Positions 48,536 to 59,903 of a stretch of 64,000 nucleotides of DNA are shown here, piece by piece. Under the pieces are notes generated by a model, which was not told where the DNA came from, did no database searches, and worked only from the letters and a program-made list of their open reading frames with translations. Source of the stretch: Paramacrobiotus metropolitanus (lineage: Eukaryota; Tardigrada; Eutardigrada; Parachela; Macrobiotidae); NCBI RefSeq assembly GCF_019649055.1, contig NW_026570239.1, forward strand, positions 310,001 through 374,000. The letters run 5' to 3'. Within the stretch, counting starts at the first letter, position 1. Every line of letters starts with the position of its first letter. The position numbers and the translations under genes were made by a program.

Positions 48536-49543
48536 ATAAATTAAGGGACAAAGAATTTCCTGGCTAAACAGGGCCAAATCATGGAAATGTTCGCGACCTT
48601 TCGTTTTAATTTTCGCGGGCTTTCAAGTAATACTTACCAAATGACCTACAGTTTTCAGTTGAAGCGGCGCTCTTCATTGCACCCAGTAATGAACAAAAAA
48701 ACTGTAACTAAAATACTTAAAAAAACTGATGAAAAAAATCGTAACTTTTTCGGAATGTCAAAAAGGTTGCTTAGTGCATAGCTCATCCAGTGCATGCACC
48801 ATCCCAACAATTTTTTCTCGACTGAAAGACGAAATCTTACTCCAGACAAAACAATTTAAAAACGTGAAATATTACACAACTTGACAATAATTGAGGCGAA
48901 ATTTTGAACTTTGCGAGCTGGGACACTAAAAATCTCGATACGATTTCACGTGGCGCCGTTGTTAACGAGGGGTCTCAATTTTTCAAAAGAATGTTATATT
49001 GGGTTTGGTAGCTTAAGAAATTGTCTATCGAAAGATTTGATTTGGTTTAAATTACGTTAAGTAGTTCGCACGCGGCGAAACAAACGCGGGGGGTGACATT
49101 TTTTTCGGCCACCCGGTATGTGTGGTGGCTATTGACAAATAAAAATATGTACGATAAGTTACGACGTGGAAGTGAATTCTCGTTGTTTGCACTGGGGCTG
49201 AAATACTTTGATGGGTGTACTTGCCTAACTCTTTCATCCAGCCATACATCCTGATTCTATGCACGGATGAGCTTGTAGTCACATTGGCTTGGACGTCGGT
49301 CGAGGTTATTTCCGGAATAACAATCAGCACAGAGAAAAGAAACAGTATCGTGGACTGCGGTACGCCACGGAATCGGTCTCGGTGCTCCAGCAAATTATCC
49401 ATGTCGTGAAAAGTCATTGTGATCTTCAGATTACCAGTGTATAAGCAAGCTGAACACGAGTATACAATGTATTGATCGGAGCTTCTGTAAGTTTTCTTAG
49501 TGTCTGCCATTTGCGCCGGAAGAAATTTTGCGGTGTCTTGAAA

Positions 49544-49564
49544 AATCCGGTTGTCCGAGTGCCA
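49544..49564 (-). promoter_or_regulatory. Shared upstream motif, unknown family copy 3
   Basis: On the minus strand CACTCGGACAACCGGATT, about 145 bp before the ATG, followed by TTCTTCCGGCGCAAATGG. The TATA position has drifted (TGTATACT). Confidence 0.5.
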
Positions 49565-49726
49565 AATGATTTAAACGTTAGTGATTATGCGATGTTCTTT
49601 AATCTGCGCATATCTGAATCACTCAAGTGCTGACAAGCAACTCAGCACTATTATAAGAAACACTGATTGAGGTATCCGGAATCGCTTCGAGCAATTGCCT
49701 AAATATGCCGCAACCAGTCTGGAATT

Positions 49727-49942
49727 CTAATCTGTGGCTGGTGTCACTTTATATTGCGGGAATCGGTCTTTCTTCAGGTTGAGAAAACGAATAACAGATA
49801 TAGGTAAGATAATAGAAATATATAATGCCAGCGTTTGTAATTCATTGTACTTGTCTTTTTGGATTCGGCAGATTTTATGCTCGCAGCTTATACATAGTTG
49901 AATGACAACGGCAGCCAGAACCGAGAAGCAAAAATGGCACAT
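49727..49942 (-). other. Conserved hydrophobic frame upstream of copy 3
   Basis: A 71-residue frame with two hydrophobic stretches (FCFSVLAAVVIQLCI and LYISIILPISVIRFL). Its DNA is partly repeated, but broken, at 54.15-54.37 kb upstream of copy 4 (shared GCCGTT..GTCATTCAAC and GAAAGACCGATTCC). It belongs to the duplicated upstream flank of copies 3 and 4. Whether it codes for anything is unclear. Confidence 0.25.
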
Positions 49943-50170
49943 TTAAGAGCTTGAAGATTTCGCTGTTTCGACTGTCGAATTTAGAGAGAATGCCATAACC
50001 AAAAGGTGCTAAAGATCATCGTTACCAAAAGCTGTGCTAGATAAAGGTCATCATAATGCATCATAACCAATAGGATCTACATTAACCGAATTTTCACCTT
50101 ATTCAGTAAGATTCAAAGATTTCATAGCGAAATTCAACGGGAACAGGTAACCAGGGCTGATAGGTGAAAT

Positions 50171-53100
50171 TCAGTCAATGTAATTGTAAGCGGGCATCAG
50201 AACTGTCCAAGTGTGGGCAATTACAGTGTTTGCAACGCTAAACAAGAAACCGTTCATTTCGTCAAGTGATGGATAGCGCCACAGTTTCCAGTAAATTTCT
50301 TCCTCCATTTTTGGATAGGACAGAGCAAACGTAAACTTGAAAGCGTCACGCCTACGGAAAAAGAGGACTGATGATTTCGAAAAGTTAACTAGCGCGATAT
50401 TGTGCACAATGAAGTAGTTCTGGGAGAAAAGAAAATTCTCACAGTTGTTCAAATGATTTCACTAACCCGGCGGTTGTCATCAGGGTGTCATTGCGTTCCA
50501 TCAAAGCAATGGTTAGCGTGAGACGGTCCACTGTCACGGGATTCGCGACGGCAAACGCTTGCTGTACTGCATCCAAAACTTTATCTGAATTCTGTGGAAA
50601 AGAACAGTTTGCAACCTAAAGTTTTTGACTGACCCTGTGATTAATGGACGGAATCTCGGCAGCTTATAACGATACCTATGGAACAAGTTTTTTCCCAGTT
50701 TGGGATTGATTGGTTCGTTACTGTTGGTTTTTCTAAAAAAGCTGTCGCTGCGATTTTAATACTTTACGTCGTGGAGTAATAAAATTAACGTAACAAAATC
50801 TTCCAGCAGAATGCAACGGTTAAGGCCTTAAACCGTGGTTTTTCAGGATGAAGAAGAAGTAAACACCCTGCGTAAGGACGAGCTTAGCGTGGGACGGCTC
50901 CGTCATCGAAATTTCGTTCTTATGGTATGGGTTTCTAGTGGGAAAGCCTCATGCCATTATTTGTTCATGACTTCATGGTAAAATTTACAACGGTCGGCGT
51001 CGTTAATGTTGGCTGTTCTCCGGCATTTTTTCTTGTGCTTGCGTGTTTCTTGCACGAGGTAAATTCCAAAGCAAACCTACACAAATAATTGCTGAAACTT
51101 ACCGGCAGCCATTTGGTATTTGATATTAGATCCTCCAGTCCAAGGTTAGAGTATCGTTCCACATACAACGTAAACGTTTTCTTTAGAGGGCACAGCTGTT
51201 CTTCAACCGGTAAGGACCAAATGCTTTCTCCTTCACATTGTGCAAGAGTCGATGCTTTAATCGTATCCAGCCAGTAAGCGGGATAAGAGTCCTTCATCAA
51301 CTTATACGCTGTACTGGCATTTGATAATCGGAGCTCGAAGCCATCGAGTTTGCGGTAGATGTTAGCAGCGTAAAGCAGCCTGGCATCCACGACGAAGGAT
51401 GCGTATGGCACTGGTACTTTAGTGTGGCGCAGCACCACGAAAAATTTAACAATCCAACCATTCGGATCAAAGTCCCATAGACGCACTTCCACTCTCCCAT
51501 CAGGGTCTGGAAAAATTATACGTTTATCAACGAATAATCGAACATACGTTTGTTTACATCAGAATATACGTTTGTCAACGCATAATAGTAGTACATTCCG
51601 ATAAGGTCACCTCTGTCAGTATTTAAGTGGCTCATCATCAGAACCTCGAGTAACGGTAAGTACTGCACATTCAATGGTCGATTTAGATACATCCGAAACG
51701 AGAAGGCTGGATCTACTGGTGGTAGCTCCACTAGCCCAAATCCAGGGATTTTCGTTTCCGTGGCGTTACTCATGTCCTGTTTGTAGTAACGATCGGAATG
51801 GTTCGCGAGTCCCACCGCCAGATCGGCAGCATATTGGACATATTTCTTCTGCTGGACGGTGATGACGAAAGGCATGGGCATCAACTTCAAACTATGCAAC
51901 AATGTTTCAACATCACATATCGCAAACGTGGCGCGAAAAGCGAATTATGAACCGAATGGTAACAAATGCACTGCAAAAGTGCCCCTTACTCAGAAAAGGC
52001 ACGGTTTCTCCTCACAGCCATGACGTGCGGCTTGAGTAAGCCAAAATGAACGTCCACATCGCTCATGTTCGCATCCCCACAGCCCTCTTTAACACGCAGC
52101 TGTTGAGTGAATCCCATCACATCCGCCTTTAACTGGTCAGTATCAAAATAGCCGGATGTAAAATTGGCCCGTAGATAAAGATTTTCCAGCACGTTTGTCT
52201 TAGAAAAAACTGGGCCTTCATAGACCGGCAAACCTTTCTGCTGCAGTCGCTGGATAAAATCGCCGATTACAGGAGGATCGATTCGGGTCAACTCGTGGAG
52301 GGTGGAGTTGCGAGCGTACAACCAGGGATAACGGGGTAGATTGCGGGAGAAATTCGAGAAGATATCGGGCACCGGTAGCGTGTAGACGATAACCATCAAC
52401 GGCATGCTGCGAATTCGCAAAGTATTTTCGCGGAAAACATACTGTATATGATGCTCTAATGCGCACTTACCCGTTCTGTGAAAAATACCCGGTTCCATTA
52501 AAAGTCTGAATGATTTCGGTGCGTGTTGCTGTCCAGTTGCTCTTCTCTAAAATGTTTACTGAAAGCTTGCAGAAGAAGTACACCGGTTTCGAAGCACCCT
52601 TACCGAGACTCGGTAGCCATGCATAAGTAAGAGCATCCTGCAGCTCGGCAATTTTTAGGTTATTTATTTGTAGAGAAACCAAGTACGGACCCATGAATTC
52701 CTTCAATCCAAGGAACGACTGGAAAAGCGGCAGCAGAAAGGGAGACTGAAGATAAAATTGTATGTTCTTAATTCCCCATAAATTACGACGGTCAATGTAG
52801 CGCTCCACTCCTTGAGCTACACTGAGTCCGTTGGGATCCGACACATTGGGGCACAGGCTGTATGTTCCCGGCAAGGTTTCGTTTTCTCCTAGCAACACCA
52901 GAAAAAGTTTGTAACGTCATAAAAGTTGAATTTCCGGTCCAGGTTTTACGAAATCAAAAATTAAAACACGGGAGTAAATGCATTGCGATTAGGCTAATCA
53001 TCATCAACTTCCGCACATCCAAATGTAGACGGATAATTTATTTGCGCCGAACTGAGCGAGGTGTTACAGTAACTACAGTTAAATGAAAACAGCAGGATTA

Positions 53101-53827
53101 ATGGTACCAAGTGCTAGTACAGGTATGCGAATTATGGTAATGTTAAACCTGGGACTAAGAACCAGGAGTTTGACATTTGACATTGGTGACTGATTATGGG
53201 ACTGCACATCATTTATGGGAATGGGAAAGTGCGCAAAAGGTTACGCACTGACTGAGCGATAGTGCAAAGGTTTGTGGAGAAGGTGTAAGGTAACGGAAGA
53301 TTGTACACGGTTTGGTCCCAAAGGCAGCATTCCCCGACACATTTAATTCTCTTGAAATCCGCTATCAGGATTTTTTACAACTAGTTAACATCGCTTCAGG
53401 ACGATGTTAATTATACGACATTATTTTGGTACTATGTATCCAGTCAGGTTTCCATTAGACAGTGACGTTTAGAGCCCAGAACTTAACTACCGCCACCAAT
53501 TTTATCTGTCCTTGGATGCAGAAATCCAACGCTATTTATTACTCAGCAGGTTACTAAAACGCTCTGGTTATCGTCACTAGTACAATCATTCATGGGTTAC
53601 AGCGTCATTCAGTTCCCGAGCTTTGCACTATGCCAGACATACTTACCGAACCCTTTGAACCAGGAGTATCTCTTGGTATTGTTAAAGGGTGGGCTTGTGA
53701 TCATATTGACCGCTTGGATGTTGGAAGATACTGTGACCGGAATAACAACCAACAAAGAGAAAATAAACAGTGCCATGTGCTGTGGTACACCACGGAACCG
53801 GCCTCGGAGTTCCATCAGATCATCCAT
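50171..53827 (-). CDS. Unrecognised secreted glycoprotein family, copy 4
   Basis: Eight exons, 649 residues: 53827-53647, 52888-52604, 52546-52471, 52406-51990, 51891-51611, 51506-51103, 50591-50467, 50351-50171. Exons 1, 3, 6 and 7 have exactly the lengths of copy 1. Leader: MALFIFSLLVVIPVTVSS after MDDLMELRGRFRGVPQ. It keeps DALTYAWLP, EKSNW, FDTDQLKADV, NRPLNVQ, YRKLDG and SYPKM. The exon 7 donor is GTTAGT. The copy and its upstream flank (to about 54.4 kb) are a duplicate of the copy 3 segment, in the same orientation. Copies 1-2 and 3-4 point toward each other. Likely secreted; function unknown. Confidence 0.85.
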
Positions 53828-53894
53828 ATTGTGAAAGATATCAATAAAGTCTTGATATTACCGGTGTATTAGCAAGCTAAAATTAATAAGAGTG

Positions 53895-53902
53895 ATTTTA
53901 TA
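53895..53902 (-). promoter_or_regulatory. TATA box, unknown family copy 4
   Basis: Minus-strand GACCAGTATAAAAT, about 68 bp before the ATG, identical to the copy 1 element. Confidence 0.65.
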
Positions 53903-53963
53903 CTGGTCTGTGCTTCCAGTTACTGTCAGTCATTTGTGCCGGGAGAAATATACGTTGTCTGGT

Positions 53964-53985
53964 GAATTCCGGTAGTCCGGGTGCC
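53964..53985 (-). promoter_or_regulatory. Shared upstream motif, unknown family copy 4
   Basis: Minus-strand CACCCGGACTACCGGAATTC, about 140 bp before the ATG, with a TTCTCCCGGCACAAATGACT block between it and the TATA box. Confidence 0.6.
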
Positions 53986-54859
53986 GAATGATTAGCGTGC
54001 TCACGTTATATTTTTGTAATTATTCTTTACTCAGTGCACATACAATGTATTTTCATTCATGTACTGACAATCAACTACGCACAATTATAAGAAACGCTGG
54101 CCAATGTACCCGGAATCGTGTTTAAATATGCAGCAACCAGTTTTGGAATTCTGATCTGTAGCGGGTATCAGTGTATGTTGCAGGAATCGGTCTTTCTTCA
54201 AGTACAGAAAAACGCATAATAAAATCGCTGGTGAATACGCTATATGGTGGATACTTGAAAACCCCTGCGGAAGACTGGTATAATGACACCGCTTATTTTC
54301 AGTTGTGATTTGGCATAATGTATGATACTCTATGGTTGAATGACAAACGGCAACTAGAAAGAGTGACGCGCTTAAAAACAGCTTATACCGATTTCGATTG
54401 TTAGCTGGTAATCAAGGTATCGCGCCATTTTCACATCTCTTCCTGCTTTAGTTAACCGGCAGTTTTACACACCACACTCAAAAAATTTCGAAACAAAGTA
54501 AAAGTATCATTTAATCCAAAATCAGAAGGTGAAACAGTCGAGGTCACGGGGAAAGCATACCGTCGCTGCATTTAACCAAAAAGACGCTTTGCCCGTGAAC
54601 AACTACGAGTGGGACTTTGCGACGCGGAACACAAGGACGCTGGGAAATTTCGGCTTACGACACATTGCTTTGAGACTTTTTCACTTTGCAACATTTTGCC
54701 GCAAGAAACCAGGTTGAAATTCTGTCTCGGAACTCTCGAGTCATGTACAAATTTGCGCGAAACAAATTCCAGCGGCGGAATGTCGTTGCGGCGATATGTT
54801 TGCTACCAATCCTTGCGAATATGGCCTCGGCGAAATGTTGCGGTGTCAATAATGTTGGA

Positions 54860-55110
54860 GTTGAGATAGTACATCCGCAATGACCCGCAAACGCCCCACC
54901 CGCCCCGCCATATTCGGCACCAAGTTGGGCACGAGGAATCCGTATTCTTGAACACGCTCGAGCGCAAAGCTTGGTGGTCCGATCCACGTTCGCTAACCTC
55001 TCACAGATTCTCCGTCGGAATAAAGGGGCTGACAAAGAAGAGCGGTTTATCTCAAGAGTCTGTGTCGTCGCGAACAAGAGCGGTTCCGTCCATTTGCTTG
55101 GAACGAAAGG
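54860..55110 (-). pseudogene. UDP-glycosyltransferase pseudogene fragment
   Basis: Read on the minus strand, the DNA matches exon 2 of the UGT at 55664: GATAAACCGCTCTTCT, then CCCTTTATTCCGACGG for CTTCTTCCCACGGCGG, then TTGGTGCCGAATATGGCGG and GTCATTGCGGATG of the donor-binding signature. About 170 bp of the middle is missing and frames are broken. It lies about 550 bp from, and in inverted orientation to, the working gene. A 140-codon minus-strand frame spans it but does not encode UGT. Confidence 0.75.
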
Positions 55111-55663
55111 GAGAAAGGCAAACGGAAGATGCCGTCCGTTTGCGTTTTTCGAAATTACTTGCTTCCCAAATTTAATTCTTTCCGAAGAATAATGCGACTT
55201 GTTTTAACCCGCCCTGCTATTATATATAGCAAGGTTAATTTTCTTAAAAGTGAACGGGAATGAAATTCTTTTAATTTTTTTTAAATTAGATTTTTTTACT
55301 AATAAGTTCAGAATAAAAGATAATAATATGGTTCTGAAGGTCGATGCATGACTTTGTGATACTGAAACTATGCGCACCGGAAGGTGTAATGATTAACGTC
55401 TAATCTGGACAACAGTGCTCCAGCGCAATCAGTCGAAATTTTATGCTCATTGACAACCGGCATCCAAGCCGGTTGCGCGATGCCTGGGGGCTGGAGACGA
55501 TAATATTGTTGTTGTTATCAAACAGCCGGTGCATGTTGCTCAAAGCACGCATACACCGCCTCCGGTTATCAGCATATTAAATTAACAGCCCGAAGCCAGA
55601 AAACAGCAACAGTAGTTTCATAAACCATCAACTTACAAGCTGCTGTTGTAATATCGTCTTAAA

Positions 55664-58600
55664 ATGAGCTCACCGAAGAAACACGTGCTCGTTCTGCTCT
55701 TCCCGGCGTACGGTCACTTGATCCCCATCCTAGAATTGGCTCGCCGCATCAGCCGGCACCATCGTGTCACCATCGCCTTATCGAAAGAACGTGCGCTGCT
55801 TCTACCCACCAAGAACAGTTTTCGACCTCGTGCGGACGAAGACATCCACGTCTTCGGGATCGAGGACGACGTCCCGTCGGATGTCTTCCCGGCGAATTTC
55901 GGGAAGGTTATCCGGGAGCAGGTGGAACCTAGTGTACGGCAGTTGATCCTGGATGTGGATTACACCGGGGATGGAAAAGGAACAGGGAAAGTGGGTATTC
56001 CGGCCGTGGATTGTATCGTGGCCGATAATTTCTTCGCGCCGGTATTGGGTGCGTGTGGGGAACGGGGCATTCCCTATTACGGATTCCACACCACGGCGGT
56101 GCGGTTGTTGCGCTACATGATGCTGGTCGATGAAACTGCTCAGGTATTAACAAATAACAGAAAAATAGAATTGCACAATTTCAAACTAGAAAATTGCCAT
56201 GCACCAAGTACAGTAATGCAGTGCAGTGCAATAAACAATGGTAGGATAAAGAATGCGTATTTAGGCTTTTGGCTTCGAATGACCGTAACACTGAATTTGT
56301 GTTGTAATTGATGTCCGTAACGCAGAATAAATGTAGTAGGCTGGCTCAATTCGGCCTCTTGTAACACGACGTTCAAGTGCTCGTACAGAAAGAGCCTTAT
56401 GCAGCTGAAGTACTGGAGCAGTTTTCCTGTAAAATTTGTATTTTTAACGAGTACAACTTTCACACTCTTTTATCATTACTGGCTTAACTAGCGAAGTTTC
56501 CATTTTGAATTTCCGTTAACGGTTTCATTTTCAAAATTCGGGCGGCGAAATTTTATAGAATCTTTTAGGCTGTTTAACTGTTTTATTCTTTTGAAATCGG
56601 TACCGGGAGTCGCAGTGAAAATTATCGTTTAAAATAATTTAAACTTTCGCTTTTGGTATTTAACCTAAAAATGTTATAGAATCGTATGAAATGGGCGTCA
56701 TGAAGAAACTTGCTTTGAAATCAGCCTGAGGTGGGATCTTACCGGCACACACATTTAGCGTCAAACGAATGTAGTGCACTGGCTTAAATCAAAGAAGGGG
56801 AACCTAGAGAGAGAGTCAAAAACTGGGTTAAAATTCAATAAAACCAACGTTCGTTTTCTGTTGCTATTTTTTTCACTTTTACTTAATGGCAGAAAACACT
56901 TAAACGGACTTACGAAAATTGTTCGAAAGATCGGGCACAGTTTTTCGCTAGTCAGCCAGTAAGTATGCTTGGACTTAACAAAAATTAAGCATACTTACTG
57001 GCTGACTAGCGAAAAAATGTGCCCGATCTTTCGAACATTCAGAAACCATGAAAAAATCAGTAGAAAACGTTGGACCCGAATAATGCATCCGATTAATAAA
57101 ATAAATGATTAATAAAAATTTTGTCAGCCGTTATTTTATGTGGTTAAACAGTTTTAATAACTGAACAGAAAAATTCGTCCTGAAATTTCTTTTCATCGCC
57201 TCAGTAACATTTTTAGATAATTAGAACCGCCGGTCCGCCGCTCTTCCCCAGCATCCCGCTGCGTGGCCAGCGCGTGGCCTCCATCGCCGAGGGCACCTAC
57301 CACATCTTCCGCAACATGAACGCAGTCATCACCGGAGCTGCAGGCACCATCCAGAACGGTTTCCGCTCCATGCAGACGGACGACATCGCGCTCCTTCGCG
57401 AGGACACCGACTTCCGGGATAAACCGCTCTTCTGCGTCGGTCCGCTTCTTCCCACGGCGGAAGTCCTGGCGGCGGACGAGCCGATTCTGCGGTGGCTGGA
57501 CCGACAAGCCCCACGCTCCGTGGTGTATGTGTCCTTCGGGTCCAGCGTCGGTCCGAACGATGAGCAGCTTGTGGAGATCGCTAAAGCGTTGAGGGAATTG
57601 GGACGGCCGTTTGTGTGGTCGCTTCGGGATGGGCTGCATCGGCTGCTTCCAGCGGAGATGCAGACCGCGGTGGGGCGGCAGTTTGAGAGAGAAGGGTGCA
57701 GGTTCGTTGTCGCGAACTGGGTGCCGCAAATGGCGGTGCTGCAGCATCGGGCGACCGGGGTGTTTGTCAGTCATTGCGGATGGAATAGCTCCATGGAAGC
57801 ACTGTCATCCGGTAAACATTTTTTGCAAAGTTAACACAGTTTGCCACGTGGAACTTAGAGTGTAGAGAGAAGCAGTTCTATATATAGCCACAACACAAGA
57901 TTTTCACCGCACAAACCTTTATTTGGAGTACTTTTTGCTCTTCAAAAATTTACCGGTCAATGTCGGCGAAAATGCAGTCTGTATGCAGACGAAAATGCAA
58001 TGCAGTCGGCGAAACAGTATGAGCGTTGCACAAATACCTGATTGTGTTTAATGAAAAGTTTATATTTGCATTTTGCAATTCGATTAAGTGTAATTTAACT
58101 TCAGAATTTGAGAAGTTACAGACATTTTACGTAAAAGTAGTAGATGAGGATTTTAAAAAAATTATTCTAATACGAGAACTGAACGAGAATTAAAAACAAA
58201 TTAGGTATACCTAAATGTACTTCTCCAACAATTTTTCGGTACTGATTGCAGAAAGTGTTTAATAGTTTTCTGTACAACTGGTGTTAATAAATATAGGTTT
58301 CTTAAAGAATTGGCGTTATCGTAACATGAAAGTAAATTAACCAGACTTTAAACGAAGAAATAAAATTTAGAAATCGAATTATGAACTCTAGGAAAATTTC
58401 ATATTCGTGTTTTCATTTGCATCGTCATACTTTCAACACAAAAAAATTGTTGTACCGGTGAAATTCCTGTTGTGCTGTAAAATTCCTTCCCCCGTCATTT
58501 TTTGCAGTTGATAAAAGTGTTGGAATTCAGTTGATTCATTCAAGTAATTCATTCTGCTGGCCTGAACCAAAATGCTCGTATGGATAGACACACGCTTTCC

Positions 58601-59220
58601 TGTATAATTTACAATTAATACACTCGTAACTTACCATGCGAATATTTTTTGTGGTAAAGGATGCTTAAATTTTTTGTAATATTTCTGATGTTGTTTGACT
58701 TGCTTCTATAAATACCATGGTACTCACTGTTGTTAGAAACATACCTTATTAATTAACAAATTAACAAGAAACCTTATTAAATAATTAATAAAGCATCTAA
58801 TTTAATTGCTGTCTTAATTTTGTAAGGAACTACTCTGTACAGATATTAGATATATGCAGATGCAACTGTTAGTAAATGAAGTTGAATACTGTCTACAATA
58901 ACTATTTTCACTGATGTTTTCTTACAGGGGTTCCGTTGGTTGCTTGGCCGATGTTTGCTGACCAGAAGTCCACATCGCAGTGGCTGGTGGAGCACGGTGT
59001 GGCCGTGATGATTTCGGAAGAGGGAAAAATGGGGCGCACTGTGCCGGCGCAAGATATTCGCTTAGCCATCGCCACCGTCGCCGGTTGGAACGCAACAGCG
59101 GAAGTTGACGACAACAAGTTTCAACGGGCCGCGCAGAAATGGAAGGACGAAATCATGACGGCACTCGGTCCAAACGGGAGCTCCACACAGGAGTTTCTTA
59201 AGCTGATGGAGTTAAGCTAA
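55664..59220 (+). CDS. Soluble, plant-like UDP-glycosyltransferase
   Basis: Exons 55664-56143, 57217-57811 and 58928-59220 give 455 residues. Family-1 glycosyltransferases move a sugar from a UDP-sugar to small lipophilic acceptors. N-terminal domain: HVLVLLFPAYGHLIPILELA with the catalytic His, and VADNFFAPVLG with its partner Asp. C-terminal domain: WVPQMAVLQHRATGVFVSHCGWNSSMEALSSG then VPLVAWPMFADQ, a PSPG-type signature with HCGWNS; animal membrane UGTs usually have a THGG form here. There is no signal peptide and no C-terminal membrane anchor, so the protein should be cytosolic, unlike most animal UGTs. Intron 1 contains a 118-bp foldback and intron 2 is long (1.1 kb). Decayed UGT pieces flank the gene. 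Acquired origin is possible but not proven. Confidence 0.92.
56920..57037. mobile_element. Near-perfect foldback, 51-bp arms
   Basis: The arms 56920-56970 and 56987-57037 (outer end TGTTCGAAAGATCGGGCAC) are inverted copies with one mismatch, around a 16-base loop. It lies in intron 1 of the UGT gene, about 180 bp before exon 2. It is probably a short MITE or foldback insertion. I found no clear target duplication. Confidence 0.85.
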
Positions 59221-59507
59221 TTTAAATTGCGTATATTCTATTCGATCGCAAATATTTTATAAACCGTATCTTCTTGAATGACTGTGATTGTGATGAATTA
59301 CTTACGTCTGGTGTACTCTGTAATTTGTTTTCTGGTACGCATTGTCACCACAGTGCGTATATGTTACATTCAGATTAAAGGTCACAATTTTAAAATAATA
59401 TGAAGCACATTGCCTAATTATCGTAAACCGTAGCTCAATCGACTGTACAGACAGATATTGCATGAGTTGTATCTTCTGCCGAGCGGTTCTCAAATTCATT
59501 TTGAGAC

Positions 59508-59903
59508 TAGTGTTGGGTCGGCCCGGGCCGGGCCGTTGTTTAAACGGCCCGGGCCGCGGACTGTCCCGGGCTGCGGGCCTGCGGCCCGACATGTCACCGG
59601 GCCGCGGCCCGGGCCGTCTTGCTGCACAATAATATTTCATTCCCGGATGTCATTATGCAAGCGGCTACAGAGAGTACGTCAACAGAAAAACAGGCGGATA
59701 TTCGCCTAGAAAGCATTTAATTTGCAAAAATTAAGCAAAACTCCTCGAAAAATACTGAATTTCAGTAAATCCTTATGAAATTTTTCGTTTTTCTACGTCT
59801 TTTTCCATATTTAACTTCCATAGCGGGCCATGGCCCTTCTCCCCGGGCCGAGGGCCGCGGCCCGGCGCGGCCCTCCCAAAAGGGCCGGGCCGGCCCAACA
59901 GTA
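59508..59903. mobile_element. hAT-type MITE, extremely GC-rich ends
   Basis: Ends TAGTGTTGGGTCGGCCCGGG (left) and, inverted, TACTGTTGGGCCGGCCCGGC (right) fit hAT terminal sequences. An exact 8-bp target duplication, TTTGAGAC, flanks it at 59500-59507 and 59904-59911. The 396-bp element has GC-saturated arms with repeated GGCCCGGGCC palindromes around an AT-rich centre and no transposase. Confidence 0.92.

Larger units (their letters stand above)
44540..49402 (-). pseudogene. Unrecognised secreted glycoprotein family, copy 3 (3' end decayed, transposon in intron 1)
   Basis: Exons 1-5 are intact with the same lengths or phases as copy 1: 49402-49225, 47447-47169, 47107-47032, 46976-46554, 46352-46075. 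Exon 6 starts at 46010 but its frame reaches a stop near 45770 after KLTTKPYL, losing its second half. About 0.95 kb farther on, a relic of exon 7 (DSYKIPDTVEQAGALANPLT, about 44820-44745) contains stops, and a trace of the exon 8 region lies near 44540-44600. The exon 1 donor is GCAAGT instead of GTAAGT. Intron 1 contains the Mutator-like element at 47685-48535. A truncated protein of about 500 residues could still be made. Confidence 0.8.

Noticed and set aside
54655-55077. 140-codon minus-strand frame
   Set aside because: The DNA is a rearranged UGT exon relic and this frame is not the UGT frame.
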